This document shows positions 50,730 through 60,600 of a stretch of DNA of 64,000 nucleotides, one piece after another; the first letter of the stretch is position 1, and every line of letters begins with the position of its first letter. Origin of the DNA: RGIG3159 sp034927685 (GTDB taxonomy: Bacteria > Bacillota > Clostridia > Oscillospirales > Oscillospiraceae); assembly GCA_034927685.1 (NCBI GenBank), contig JAYFPO010000028.1, positions 11,124 to 75,123 on the forward strand, read 5' to 3'. The notes under the pieces are model-generated. The model had not been told where the DNA came from, searched no databases, and worked only from the letters and a program-made list of their open reading frames with translations. The position numbers and the translations under genes are program-made.

Positions 50730-52337
50730 ATGGCCATCAAAGGCAAGATTCTGAATATCGAAATCGGCGACCGATTGACAAAGGTCTGTCTGACCGTTCC
50801 AAGGGGGACGTCGTTCCTGATTAAGGACAGCTTCCTGTTCCAGACGCCCGAAGGTACGGTGCAGGACGGCGTGATTTCTGCCCCCGACGTCGTCGCCGCT
50901 GCCCTGAGCGAGCAGCTGAAGGCGCACCACGCCGCCGACTGTAAGCGTGCGATCTTCGTCCTGACCTCCGGAAAGGTGGCCTCCCGCGAGGTCATGCTGC
51001 CGCCCGTCAAGGACAGCCGACTTCAGAGCGTCGTCGAGGCCAACAAGGCCGACTATTTCCCCGTCGATCTATCCAAATATCACATCACCTACAGCCTGCT
51101 CGACCGCGTCACAGCGGGCGACGAGCCGGGCTGCCGCGTGCTGGTCATCGCCGCGCCCCTGCACCTTTTGGACGGCTACTTCAAGACCGCCGCGCTGGCC
51201 GGGCTGCGCGTCGAGGCCATCGATTCCTCCGGCAACAGCCAGTATCACGCCCTCCGCGCCCTCAAAAGCGAGGGCATCACGATGTACGTCAGCGTGGACT
51301 GCAACTCCTCCCTCGTGACCTTCCTGCAAAATGGCCACCTGCTGATGCAGCGCGCCTTCACCTTCGGCGGCGACGAGCGCATCCTCTCCTATATGAGCGA
51401 AACCGGCGAGGAGGACTACGTTGCCGCGCTGAAGGCCTGCGAGACCTGGAAGGGGGAGCCGGACAGCCTTTCCCGGCTGGTCAGCAGCATGATCCGGGCC
51501 TCCGACTATTTCAATTCCAACCGTTGGGAGGCCACTGTGGAGCATGTGGTCCTCATGGGACCCTGCGGCCATCTTTTCGGCCTGCGGGACATGGTTGCCA
51601 GCGGCACCGGCCTGGCCATCGACTACCTCAGCGAGGTGAGCGGCATCTCCTCCCTTGCCAACTCCGCCGAGTCCGCCGCCTGTTATATCTCCTGCATCGG
51701 CAGTTCCATCGCGCCGCTCGACCTCATTCCGCCCCAGTTCAAGGAGGAGCGGAAGAAGAGCAGCAGCCAAAAGCCCGATTCGCTGCTGGGCGGCATTGTG
51801 ATCTGCGGCGTGTGCTTCCTCGCGGCGGTCGCCCTGTCCGCGTCCGCGCTGCTGGGCTACTTTAATGCCCGCAGCGAGCGCGACGAGCTGCAGGAAAAAA
51901 TCAGCGACATGTCCTACGCCAAGGATGTCTACAGCGAGTACGCCCTCTATCAGGACGCCCAGAACGCCGTCATCGCGCTGGACGACTCCGTTTCCTCCCC
52001 GAATGACGATCTGCTGGCCCTGGTCGACGAGCTGGAGCAAAAAATGCCCAGCGAGGTGCTGATGCTCTCCGCCGTCTGCTCGCAGGACAGCGTCACCATG
52101 AGCATCGAGGTGCCCTCCTACGACGACGTGGCGGCGGTACTGGGGCAGCTCCGCACCTTCGACAGCCTCGGCACGCTCGTCATGAGCACCGTCACAGAAA
52201 ACGAGGACGAGACCGGCGGAACCTTCCTGTCCTTCGCCGTCACCTGCAACTACGCCGCCGTCGAGGCAGCCGCCGCCCAAGCCGCTGCCGCCCAAGCCGC
52301 CGCCGCGACCACGGCCAAAACGGCCGCCGCGAACTGA
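50730..52337 (+). CDS. PilM-PilN fusion protein
   Basis: 535 residues, ATG 50730 after GGGGGAGATTT. Residues about 1-340 are a PilM-like actin-fold protein (GKILNIEIGDRLTKVCLT, MYVSVDCNSSLVTFLQNG, HVVLMGPCGHLFGLRDM, ACYISCIGSSIAPLDL). A PilN-like half follows: LIPPQFKEERKK, one transmembrane helix (GGIVICGVCFLAAVALSASALLGY), a coiled coil, a periplasm-facing beta-alpha domain, and an Ala-rich tail of AAAQAAAAQ units. In most systems these are two proteins joined through PilN's N-terminal peptide; here a single chain does both jobs, linking the cytoplasmic ring with PilO outside. Confidence 0.88.
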   Translation: MAIKGKILNIEIGDRLTKVCLTVPRGTSFLIKDSFLFQTPEGTVQDGVISAPDVVAAALSEQLKAHHAADCKRAIFVLTSGKVASREVMLPPVKDSRLQSVVEANKADYFPVDLSKYHITYSLLDRVTAGDEPGCRVLVIAAPLHLLDGYFKTAALAGLRVEAIDSSGNSQYHALRALKSEGITMYVSVDCNSSLVTFLQNGHLLMQRAFTFGGDERILSYMSETGEEDYVAALKACETWKGEPDSLSRLVSSMIRASDYFNSNRWEATVEHVVLMGPCGHLFGLRDMVASGTGLAIDYLSEVSGISSLANSAESAACYISCIGSSIAPLDLIPPQFKEERKKSSSQKPDSLLGGIVICGVCFLAAVALSASALLGYFNARSERDELQEKISDMSYAKDVYSEYALYQDAQNAVIALDDSVSSPNDDLLALVDELEQKMPSEVLMLSAVCSQDSVTMSIEVPSYDDVAAVLGQLRTFDSLGTLVMSTVTENEDETGGTFLSFAVTCNYAAVEAAAAQAAAAQAAAATTAKTAAAN

Positions 52338-52351
52338 GAGGGGGGACGAAC

Positions 52352-53059
52352 ATGAACATCACGATCACAAAAAAGGACGCCAAGCTGCTGCTTGTGCTGC
52401 TTGGCATTCTGATCCTGCTTGTGGGCTATCTCGCCGTCTACACCAAATACTCGAATCTGACCGACGACATGAACGGCGAAATCAAGGATCTGAAGGTCAC
52501 CGCCGACGAGCTGCAGGGCTACTATGACAAACTGGACACCTACCGCGCGGGCATCGACGCGGCCGATGCGGTCGTCACCGCGGAGCTGGCGAAGTACCCC
52601 AGTGCCGTGCGCTATGAGGACCAGGTCATGTACGCCATCGGCCTGCAGGAGGATACGGGGCTGGAGGTCACCGGCATCGCCTATGCCAATCCCGTCCAGG
52701 TCTCCGCGTTCCAGCGGCTTACCCGGGACGGCAACACCGTCACCGCCTCCAACGTCACCGCCATGGAGTACCCCGTGACGCTGACCATGAACCTCACCTA
52801 CGCGCAGCTCAAGGGCCTGATTTCCTATGTCGACGCGACCGAACTGCGCACCGCGCTCGACATCGTCAGCGTCAGCTTCGACGCCGAGATCGGCAATCTG
52901 ACCGGCTCCGTCGTCATCAACCAGTACAGCGTCTCGGACGGCACCGAGCCGTATGCGGCGACCGAGGTGCCCGATGTGCCGCTGGGCGTTTCGGACCTCT
53001 TCGGCACCTACGAGGCGCAGGCGACAGAGACTGACGCGGTAACCACGCCCGCAAACTGA
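52352..53059 (+). CDS. PilO-like alignment-complex protein
   Basis: 235 residues, ATG 52352 with GAGAGGGGGG. One N-terminal transmembrane helix (LLLVLLGILILLVGYLAVY), a coiled coil (about 35-75), and a beta-alpha domain with a ferredoxin-like order (YPVTLTMNLTYAQLKGLISYV). Position after PilM-PilN and the layout point to PilO. Sequence alone would be too diverged for certainty. Confidence 0.82.
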   Translation: MNITITKKDAKLLLVLLGILILLVGYLAVYTKYSNLTDDMNGEIKDLKVTADELQGYYDKLDTYRAGIDAADAVVTAELAKYPSAVRYEDQVMYAIGLQEDTGLEVTGIAYANPVQVSAFQRLTRDGNTVTASNVTAMEYPVTLTMNLTYAQLKGLISYVDATELRTALDIVSVSFDAEIGNLTGSVVINQYSVSDGTEPYAATEVPDVPLGVSDLFGTYEAQATETDAVTTPAN

Positions 53060-53089
53060 GAAAAACGGCAGCGCACGACAGGAGGAACC

Positions 53090-54370
53090 ATGCATAAAAA
53101 AATGGGAAACGGCGGCTTTACGCTGGTGGAGCTGTTGGTGGCCGTGCTGATCCTCGCCATCATTACCGCGCCGCTCATCCATGCTTTTGTGACTTCCTCG
53201 CGGACCTTCGTGAAGAGCCGCGACATCGGCGAGGCGACGCAGGCCGCGGAAAATCTGGCCGAAACCGTGGAGGCCACGCCGGTCGGGTCGCTGGCCGCGC
53301 TGATCGCCGGCGGCAAGTTTTCCACGGGGACCGTGGACAGTCTGATGGCAGAGGACTACGTCTATCGGAAGGACGCGAGCGGGAATTATCTGCGCAGCGC
53401 CGACGGCACACTGATCGAGGCGACCGGCTCTCCCACGGCGCATACGGACACGGAGGTAAATGCCTCAAGGTATACGCTGGCGCTCTCCGACGTCACAGAG
53501 GGCAGCAGCACGTTCCACGCCGAGGTGGAGCTGGACGCGAAGCCCTACGCCGAGGAGAATCTGACGAAGATCACGGAGTACACCGCGATGGACGCCGTGT
53601 TCTCCCAGCCGTCGGGCAGCGACGAAAATCCGGATTTTCTGGCCTCCAACGCGTTTTTGAACGAGGCCGTGGCCCTGTCCGGGCAGACGCTGGCGGCGGA
53701 TTATTTCGACCACGCCATGAAGCGCAGCATTACCATCCAGGTGACGCAGGACGGCGGCGAGTACATCGCCACGGCCGCCTACGTCTATTCCTGCCTGTAC
53801 GCCTACACCGCGACGACGGTCGGCGACGACGGCGTGGTCAAGACGGAAAACCGCACGACGACACTCTCCGCCGATTATTCCTATGAGTTCTATCGCAGGG
53901 ACACGGCGCCCGTGTCCCTGTATGTGTTTTTCTTTCCCAACTACAATACGGCGCTCGCGCAGGACGACGACATCACCATCCTGAACCAGAACGATCTGAC
54001 CTTCCTGATGTTCCTCATCAAGCAGAAGGCGGAGACCTGGAGCGGCGACATGGCGGATGTGACGCTGAACACCTACGAGACCGCGTATAGCGCCGTGGTC
54101 AGCCTGAAGGAGTCCGTGAAATCCTCCAGGCCGCACGCCTCCGTCTATTCCAACATCAGCAGAAACGTGTCGGAGATCAATACCAATCCGGACGTCCGCC
54201 TGCCGGTCACGTTCCGCGTGTTCTACGGTAACACCTGGTACCTGCCGGACAGCCTGCTGGAGGATCTGGTGGGCCAGGAGGAGGAGAACCGTCTGTACCA
54301 GGTGACCATCACCCTCTACGACGAAGACGGCTACGAAGTCTATTCCATGCAGTCCGCCAAGCTGGACTGA
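53090..54370 (+). CDS. Minor pilin/pseudopilin with large C-terminal domain
   Basis: 426 residues, ATG 53090 after AGGAGG. Prepilin start MGNGG-FTLVELLVAVLILAIITAP, so it is cut and assembled like the pilin. At 426 residues it is about three times the usual size. The extra part, after about residue 110, is beta-rich, unfamiliar, and contains an YSYEFYRRDTAPVSLYVFF block. Large minor pilins often sit at the pilus tip. Confidence 0.88.
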   Translation: MHKKMGNGGFTLVELLVAVLILAIITAPLIHAFVTSSRTFVKSRDIGEATQAAENLAETVEATPVGSLAALIAGGKFSTGTVDSLMAEDYVYRKDASGNYLRSADGTLIEATGSPTAHTDTEVNASRYTLALSDVTEGSSTFHAEVELDAKPYAEENLTKITEYTAMDAVFSQPSGSDENPDFLASNAFLNEAVALSGQTLAADYFDHAMKRSITIQVTQDGGEYIATAAYVYSCLYAYTATTVGDDGVVKTENRTTTLSADYSYEFYRRDTAPVSLYVFFFPNYNTALAQDDDITILNQNDLTFLMFLIKQKAETWSGDMADVTLNTYETAYSAVVSLKESVKSSRPHASVYSNISRNVSEINTNPDVRLPVTFRVFYGNTWYLPDSLLEDLVGQEEENRLYQVTITLYDEDGYEVYSMQSAKLD

Positions 54371-54415
54371 TCGGTTCGGAACCAAAAAAAACCGGGTTGA
54401 AAGGAGCGTGCGCAT

Positions 54416-56557
54416 ATGGCAAGCCTGATTCGCGGACTGCGGCGGGATCACCGGGGCTCCGGCATCGTGACGGTGCTGGTCTGTATGCTGCTGGTGGTGG
54501 CCCTGGGCGCCGCGCTGCTCTTTACCTCCTACGTCGGCCTGAAAATCAAACTCAGCGACCGCAGCGGCGTCGAGAGCTTCTACTCCGCCGAGACCGCCAT
54601 GACCGAAATCAGAGCCGGGGTGCAGCAGGCCGTCACCACCTCCATCGCCGACGCCTACTCGAAGGTGCTGCTGCAGTACAACACCGCGGTGGACACCGAG
54701 GCCGCGTTCCACAATAACTTCAAGACCGCCCTGTTTGCCTGGAGCTACACGCCCCTCTCCGGGACGGCACAGCCCCTCTTTACCGCGCTGACGGAAGGCG
54801 GGGAACTGTATAACCGGGACGTGCTCCGCCAGTTCCTCAGCACGGCGCACCAGAGCAGCGTCAGTCTGGACGGCTGCGGCGCCGCCGTGACCGTGTCCGG
54901 TACGGCCGTCACTTTGGAGAACGTCGCCGTCTCCTACACGGACAGCAAGGGGTATGAGACCGCGATCTCGGCCGACATCACAATCTCCCTGCCCGATTTC
55001 ACCTATTCCATGAATGAATACGCCCTGACGGGCATCCCGGAATTCGCCTTGATCGCCAATGTCTCACTGACGCATAATTCCGGCGGCAAAGATCAGCTGG
55101 TTCTGACCGGCAACGCCTACGCGGGGCAGGTGGACCTCCTGAATTTCGGCAGAAGCAGCCTGACCGTCACCGGCGGAACCCTGATCTCCGGCGGCGACGT
55201 CACCGTCGCGGGGCCGGGCTTCGGCGACGGCGCCCGGCTGACCGTGGCCGACGACGCCACGCTTTGGGCCAAACGCATCGCGGTTGAAACGGGTAGCTCC
55301 CTGCGCCTCGCGGGGAACACCTATGTCCAGGACGATCTGGAGCTGGCGGGAGATGACAGCGTCGCGACGCTGTCCGGCCGGTACTATGGCTTCGGCTACC
55401 TCGAAAGCGCAAGCGGCGAGGCGGAGCAGTCCAGCGCCATCGTCATCAACGGCCAGCACACCAATCTGGACCTGTCCGGCCTTCGGACCCTGATGCTCGC
55501 GGGCCTCAGTTTTGTCGACACCGGCGAGGCGACCGATGTGCTGATGGGGCAGTCCGTCTCCGTCAAGAGCGATCAAATTGCCTATTTGGCGCCCACGGAG
55601 TGCCTGCCGGAGGGCATCGACTCCAATCCCTACTTCTTCACGGGTGATCTTTCCTTCGACAAAGACGCCGTTGATTACAGCGCGGCGCTCTGGACCGTCG
55701 GCGGCGTGAAAAAGACCCTCGGCGACTACGTCTCCGGCGTTCGGGTGGTGACCTACAACCTGGCCTCCGCGCCCGGCGCCAGGGTGGCCTACTTCTATCT
55801 GCAATTCGCCACGAAGGAGAAGGCAAACCGCTACTTCACCGACTATTTTGAGACCCATCAGGAGGAGATTACGCGCTACCTGAAGGTCTATTCCGAGACG
55901 CTGACCGGCGCCGCCTCCTTCCAGAGCAGCGGCACCGCCTACAGTCTCGCGGAGGACGGCACCCTGAGTCTGATCCCGGCGGTCCAGTCCCAGACCCTCG
56001 GCGTCTCCGCCGCGCGGCTCGCCGAAATGTACCAGAATCTCTGCGTCACCCTGTCGGCCAGCGTGAAAAGCTCCGGGACCGCGACCTCGCCCTACAACTA
56101 TGTGGTGCGGGAGAGCGATATCGCACAGTACCTGGCCGGCAGCGAGGGCGGCATCTCCGAATTCAAGGACGAAAGCGGCAAGACGTTGGGCCTGATCGTG
56201 ACAAATCCAAGCTTTTCCATCGACGCGGCCTTTAAAACCACATACCCGGACGTGACCCTGGTCATCTCCACCGGCGATGTCAATGTGGATACCACCTTCA
56301 GCGGCCTGATCGCCGCCAAGGGCACCGTCACGATGAACGCCTCCCTCAACGCCGACCGCGAACTGGTCTCCGGTGCGCTGAAGGCGACCATCGAGCTGAC
56401 CGTCGGCGGCGTCAAGGGCAAATACCCGCTGCAGGACTTCACGGTTCTGGGCGCAGGCATCACCGGCCAGAGCGGCTCCTCCGGCGGCAAGACGGACGTG
56501 ACTTCCTCCTGGGACGTGGATAAACTGGTCACTTATCAGAATTGGAAGAAATCTTGA
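54416..56557 (+). CDS. PilX-like pilus protein with bactofilin-like beta-helix region
   Basis: 713 residues, ATG 54416 with AAAGGAG. The N-terminus RDHRG-SGIVTVLVCMLLVVALGAALLF is like PilX-type proteins: a basic stretch, small residue and a hydrophobic helix. Residues about 215-330 are a repeating short-strand segment (GGTLISGGDVTVAGPGFGDGARLTVADDATLWAKRI), which recalls bactofilin or autotransported beta-helix folds; a similar patch (GDVNVDTTFSGLIAAKGTVTM) is near 620. I cannot name it further. It lies among minor pilins, so it is likely part of the pilus or its initiating complex. Confidence 0.72.
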   Translation: MASLIRGLRRDHRGSGIVTVLVCMLLVVALGAALLFTSYVGLKIKLSDRSGVESFYSAETAMTEIRAGVQQAVTTSIADAYSKVLLQYNTAVDTEAAFHNNFKTALFAWSYTPLSGTAQPLFTALTEGGELYNRDVLRQFLSTAHQSSVSLDGCGAAVTVSGTAVTLENVAVSYTDSKGYETAISADITISLPDFTYSMNEYALTGIPEFALIANVSLTHNSGGKDQLVLTGNAYAGQVDLLNFGRSSLTVTGGTLISGGDVTVAGPGFGDGARLTVADDATLWAKRIAVETGSSLRLAGNTYVQDDLELAGDDSVATLSGRYYGFGYLESASGEAEQSSAIVINGQHTNLDLSGLRTLMLAGLSFVDTGEATDVLMGQSVSVKSDQIAYLAPTECLPEGIDSNPYFFTGDLSFDKDAVDYSAALWTVGGVKKTLGDYVSGVRVVTYNLASAPGARVAYFYLQFATKEKANRYFTDYFETHQEEITRYLKVYSETLTGAASFQSSGTAYSLAEDGTLSLIPAVQSQTLGVSAARLAEMYQNLCVTLSASVKSSGTATSPYNYVVRESDIAQYLAGSEGGISEFKDESGKTLGLIVTNPSFSIDAAFKTTYPDVTLVISTGDVNVDTTFSGLIAAKGTVTMNASLNADRELVSGALKATIELTVGGVKGKYPLQDFTVLGAGITGQSGSSGGKTDVTSSWDVDKLVTYQNWKKS

Positions 56558-56579
56558 GAAAGAACGGAGAGGGGGCGCT

Positions 56580-57107
56580 ATGAAACAAAATCACCGCGGG
56601 TTTACGTTGGTGGAGCTGCTGGTCGTGATGGCGATTCTCGGCATCTGCGCCGCGCTGGCTACCATTTCCCTCTCCGCCGTCTCCTCGGCCCGCGCCCAAA
56701 AGTGTGCCACCGCCATCGATGCGATGCTGTCGGAGGCGAAGGTCGCCGCGCTGTCCAAGGACGGAAATAGTTATCTCGCGCTCTATGAAAAGGACGGAAA
56801 AATCTACGCCGCGCTGCATGCGGGCGGCAGCGTCGAGGAGGAATCCGTCGGCGGGCAGGGCGTCACGGTCACCTATGCGGCGGGCGGAGTCACCTACAGC
56901 CTCGGCGGCGCAGGCGCGCCGCTCTACCTGGCCTTCAACCGGGAAACCGGCGCGCTGCGCTCCCTCCGGGAGGCGGCGGCGCTGGTCTCGGCCGCAGCAG
57001 CAGCCGCCGCGCCGGAGGGCGAGCTGACCGCCATCACCGCGAAGAAGGGCGCAAGCTGCGTCATCAAGGTCGCCTCCGCCACGGGCTACCATGGAATAGG
57101 GGGCTGA
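56580..57107 (+). CDS. Minor pilin, GspH/FimT-like
   Basis: 175 residues, ATG 56580 with GGAGAGGG. Prepilin signature KQNHRG-FTLVELLVVMAILGICAALATIS, then a GspH-like C-terminal part (about 35-175) with SEAKVAALSKDGNSYLALY. Next to a PilW/GspJ-like gene 3 bases later, it belongs to the usual minor-pilin group that starts pilus assembly. Confidence 0.9.
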   Translation: MKQNHRGFTLVELLVVMAILGICAALATISLSAVSSARAQKCATAIDAMLSEAKVAALSKDGNSYLALYEKDGKIYAALHAGGSVEEESVGGQGVTVTYAAGGVTYSLGGAGAPLYLAFNRETGALRSLREAAALVSAAAAAAAPEGELTAITAKKGASCVIKVASATGYHGIGG

Positions 57108-57110
57108 GCC

Positions 57111-57662
57111 ATGAAACGGAACAATCGGGGTTTTACGCTGGTGGAGCTGGTGGTGGCGCTGGCCATTCTGGGCATCCTCAGCGCCGCCGTCATCGGCTTC
57201 GTGTCGACGGGGGCCTCCGCCTACCGCAGCGTGTCGGCCAGCGTCAACCTGCAGACCGAGTCGCAGCTCTGCATGAATCAGATCCAGCAGTACCTGATCG
57301 ATTGCAACGGCGGCGTGTCCTTTGTGGACGACAGCCTCTACATTCTGAACCGGGAGGACGACGGCGGCTGGTGGGTCCACGCCTTCCAATTCCGGGGCGG
57401 CACGCTCTATTACAGCAAAAACAGCGTGACAAACGACGAAGGGAGCTACGCCTGCACCGTCGCGGACGGCGACAAGCTGTCCGGCCACGTCGCGTCCTTC
57501 ACAGCCGACACCGGTCCGGCCGGTACCGCTGCCGCGGTCACGCTGACCATCGGGTTTGAAAATTCCGGAAAAACATACTCCGCCGCGCAGACGACGGCCC
57601 TGCGCAACAGCGTCTGTTCCGCCGTCTCGCTGGAGACACTGCTCGGCGAGGTCTGCGGCTGA
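57111..57662 (+). CDS. Minor pilin, PilW/GspJ-like
   Basis: 183 residues, starting 3 bases after the previous stop (GGGGGCTGAGCC as site). Prepilin signature KRNNRG-FTLVELVVALAILGILSAAVIGFVS, and a beta-rich domain with NQIQQYLIDCNGGVSF. A pair with the preceding minor pilin. Confidence 0.9.
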   Translation: MKRNNRGFTLVELVVALAILGILSAAVIGFVSTGASAYRSVSASVNLQTESQLCMNQIQQYLIDCNGGVSFVDDSLYILNREDDGGWWVHAFQFRGGTLYYSKNSVTNDEGSYACTVADGDKLSGHVASFTADTGPAGTAAAVTLTIGFENSGKTYSAAQTTALRNSVCSAVSLETLLGEVCG

Positions 57663-57688
57663 AGCCACAAAAAAAGGAGGGCGGGCAT

Positions 57689-60600
57689 GTGAATAAATCC
57701 ATCATAAAACGCATCGGTGCCGGCGCGGTCTGTTTCGCGGCGGCGCTCGCGGCCTGCCTGGGCTTCCTGGGCGGCAGCGCCGACGCCACCACCTCGCTGC
57801 CGCATATCGAGCAGCTCACGACCGGACTGGCCGTCTCCGGCGGCAGCTACGCCGTGCTGGAAATCGCGCCGGGCGAGGGCAGCATCGGCTACTATATCGC
57901 GGGCCAGGAGCCCAGCGCAAACTGGCTGGACACCTTGGCGGCGCTCTCCACAAAGGCGGCCCGTGAGAGCTACGCGGACGGCCTCTTTTCCAGCCTGACG
58001 GCACGGGGCCTGCTCGGCTCCGACAGCAATGCGGCACCGCTCTACTATCAGGAGTCGCCGACGACGAACGAGGCGGGAGAGACCGTCTATTACGAGGAGG
58101 CCTACCCCTGGGAGAACCATGACGGCATGGAGAAGCTGACGCTTCAGCAGCCGGAGACGGTGCCAAGCGTGCGCGGATTCTATACCTACGCGGGAGATGG
58201 GGTGGGCAGCTTTGACGCCAATTGGACCTTCGCGATGGATTCCGAAAACGGCGTCTGGAACCAGAATATCACAAAGCTGTCCTATGGCCAGCAGTTGGCG
58301 GCGGGCGGCTACTATTACCTGAACCCGACCTTTCAACAGGTGGCCGCGCCGGTGCTGACCGACGTCAATCATACGCCGGACGACAAAGCCGACGACGAGT
58401 ATGTCTTCGCCGAGCTTGCGTCGGGCGACGCCGTCTATGCCGCCGTCACCGGCACGGATTCGGCCGGCGCGCCCGTCTATCAGACCGCCGCGCAGGCCGC
58501 GAACCCCACCGCCTACCCTGAGGTTACGGTGCAGCATTACGACTGCGTCGGCGTGATGGGCGAGGGCCTCGAGCTGAACGGTACCATTCAGTACTTCACG
58601 CTGCAAAGCGCCGGCGCGCCGACGGATACCTACAGCCAAACGGCCTACGCCGCGATCGCCGACGGGTTTCTTCTGGCGGGCGATGTCAACGGAGACGGGG
58701 AGATCGGCGAGGGCGAAACGCAGGGAACCGGACTGTTCGCGCGGAACCTGCAGGGCTACAGCTATGTGGGCGAGGGCGAGGGCGAGTTCGCCTTTACCGC
58801 GGACCCTTCCGGCGAATATGAGAACGACGTTACCACCAAAGACGTGTATTACAAGGGCGGCTATCAAAACAGCAACTGGTTTTGCAATCAGGTGCTGAAT
58901 CTGGAGCCGGAGGAATATGATTCTGTCAAATTCAGCGTGAATACCGTAACGCCGGACAAGGTCACGGCCGCGATGGTTGAGGCCGCGGACCTGATCGTGC
59001 TGGCCGGCGGCTACAGCGCGCCCGCCTCCACCGCTGCGACCTTTTCAGCGGGGATTTCCGACGCCATCTATGCGGCAGTCACCGCCGATACGAACATGAC
59101 CCCGGTCATTTTGGACTACGACGGACTGCGCGGCGCGACCGGCGACATCGCGGCACTCGGGCAGCGCATTCTGGACGACTATGTGCAGGGCGTGAGCGAC
59201 GCGGACCATACTTATCTGTATCGCAATGTGCTTTGTCTGTCCGCATCGATGCGGATCGGCGGCACGGCGGTCGGCGACCTGGCCACCGCCCTGTTCGGAA
59301 CCGAGATCACCGGCGACGGCATCCAGGGGATGGAGGCCGTGGGCGAAGAAATTCGCTATGAAAACTTCCTGCGCAGGCAGCAGGGACTCGAGGACGATCT
59401 GCTGCCGGACAGCCTGACGCTGTCCCGCGCGCTGCGCTATGCCATCAACTATGCCGGTCAGCGTACCGTGGAGGAAAAGACCTCCATCCGCGTACTGGAG
59501 GTGGAACCTGCCACCGCCACGCAGCAGTTGACCGCGAGCATGGTGAAAAGCTGGCTGCCGGACGACACCGCGGTGACGGATATCTCCATCACCACGATGT
59601 CCATGTACGAATTTGCAGGCAAGCTGGAGGATCTCAGCGAGACCTATGACCTCATCTACCTCGGCGACTCCACCAGCGGCGTGCCCACCTATCTGGACGA
59701 CAACATGACGGGCCTGCTCTATACGAACGTGGGCGACGAGGTGGTGACCAAGGCGCAGCTCGCCGGTATGCTAAACCGCGATTACACGACGTTGGCGCAG
59801 ACCAATCTGACCGGGTACGCGGAGAGCTACACCTTCCGCTACTCCGGCAACGACCTGACAGAGAGCCGGAAAAACGACCTTGTGAGCTTCGCCAACGCGG
59901 GCTATCCGGTCATTCTGGGCAACAGCCTCGTGACAACCGAACCCCACAGCGGGCAGAGCGTCAGCTTCACCGCCCTGCTGAGCCAGTCCAGCAGCGACAA
60001 CGACTCGGCGGATCTGACCGTGTCGCAGGTGGAGGACCAGTACGGCAGCACGCTGACGCCCACCGGCTGGACCTGGTACCGCAGTACCGACGGCGTGAGC
60101 TTCACGGAGGTCGGCGCCGGTTCCGCCACCCGTCATGTCGCGCTGGCGGGCAGCACGCCGGAATATTACTACTGCGAAGTCACCGTGGAGGGCTCCGCCA
60201 CACCGGCGCGGACCCGGACGATCAAGCTGACCGGAAACCAGCTTGTCACCGTCGCCCAGAGCGGAGACGCCGATTCCGGCAGCTATATGGACCCGACCGC
60301 GGGCGGCACGGCGTTCTCCGCGGCGCTGAGCGGCGTGAATTCCGGCACGACCTACGGCGGCCCCAAGGGTTCCGCCTTGACGATGACGGTCACGCCGAAA
60401 GCAGGCAGTCAGACCGTCAGCGCCGACGGCAGGGAAATTACCTATCAGTGGCAGAGATGCTACTATAGTTATCCCTATTATGACAGCGATTGGAGCAATA
60501 TTTCGGGGGAAACCGACGCCTCGCTTTCCATCAGCCAATACGGCAGCTATCGATATTACCGCTGCGTGGTTACAATCAACGGCAGCTCCGCGACCTCCGC

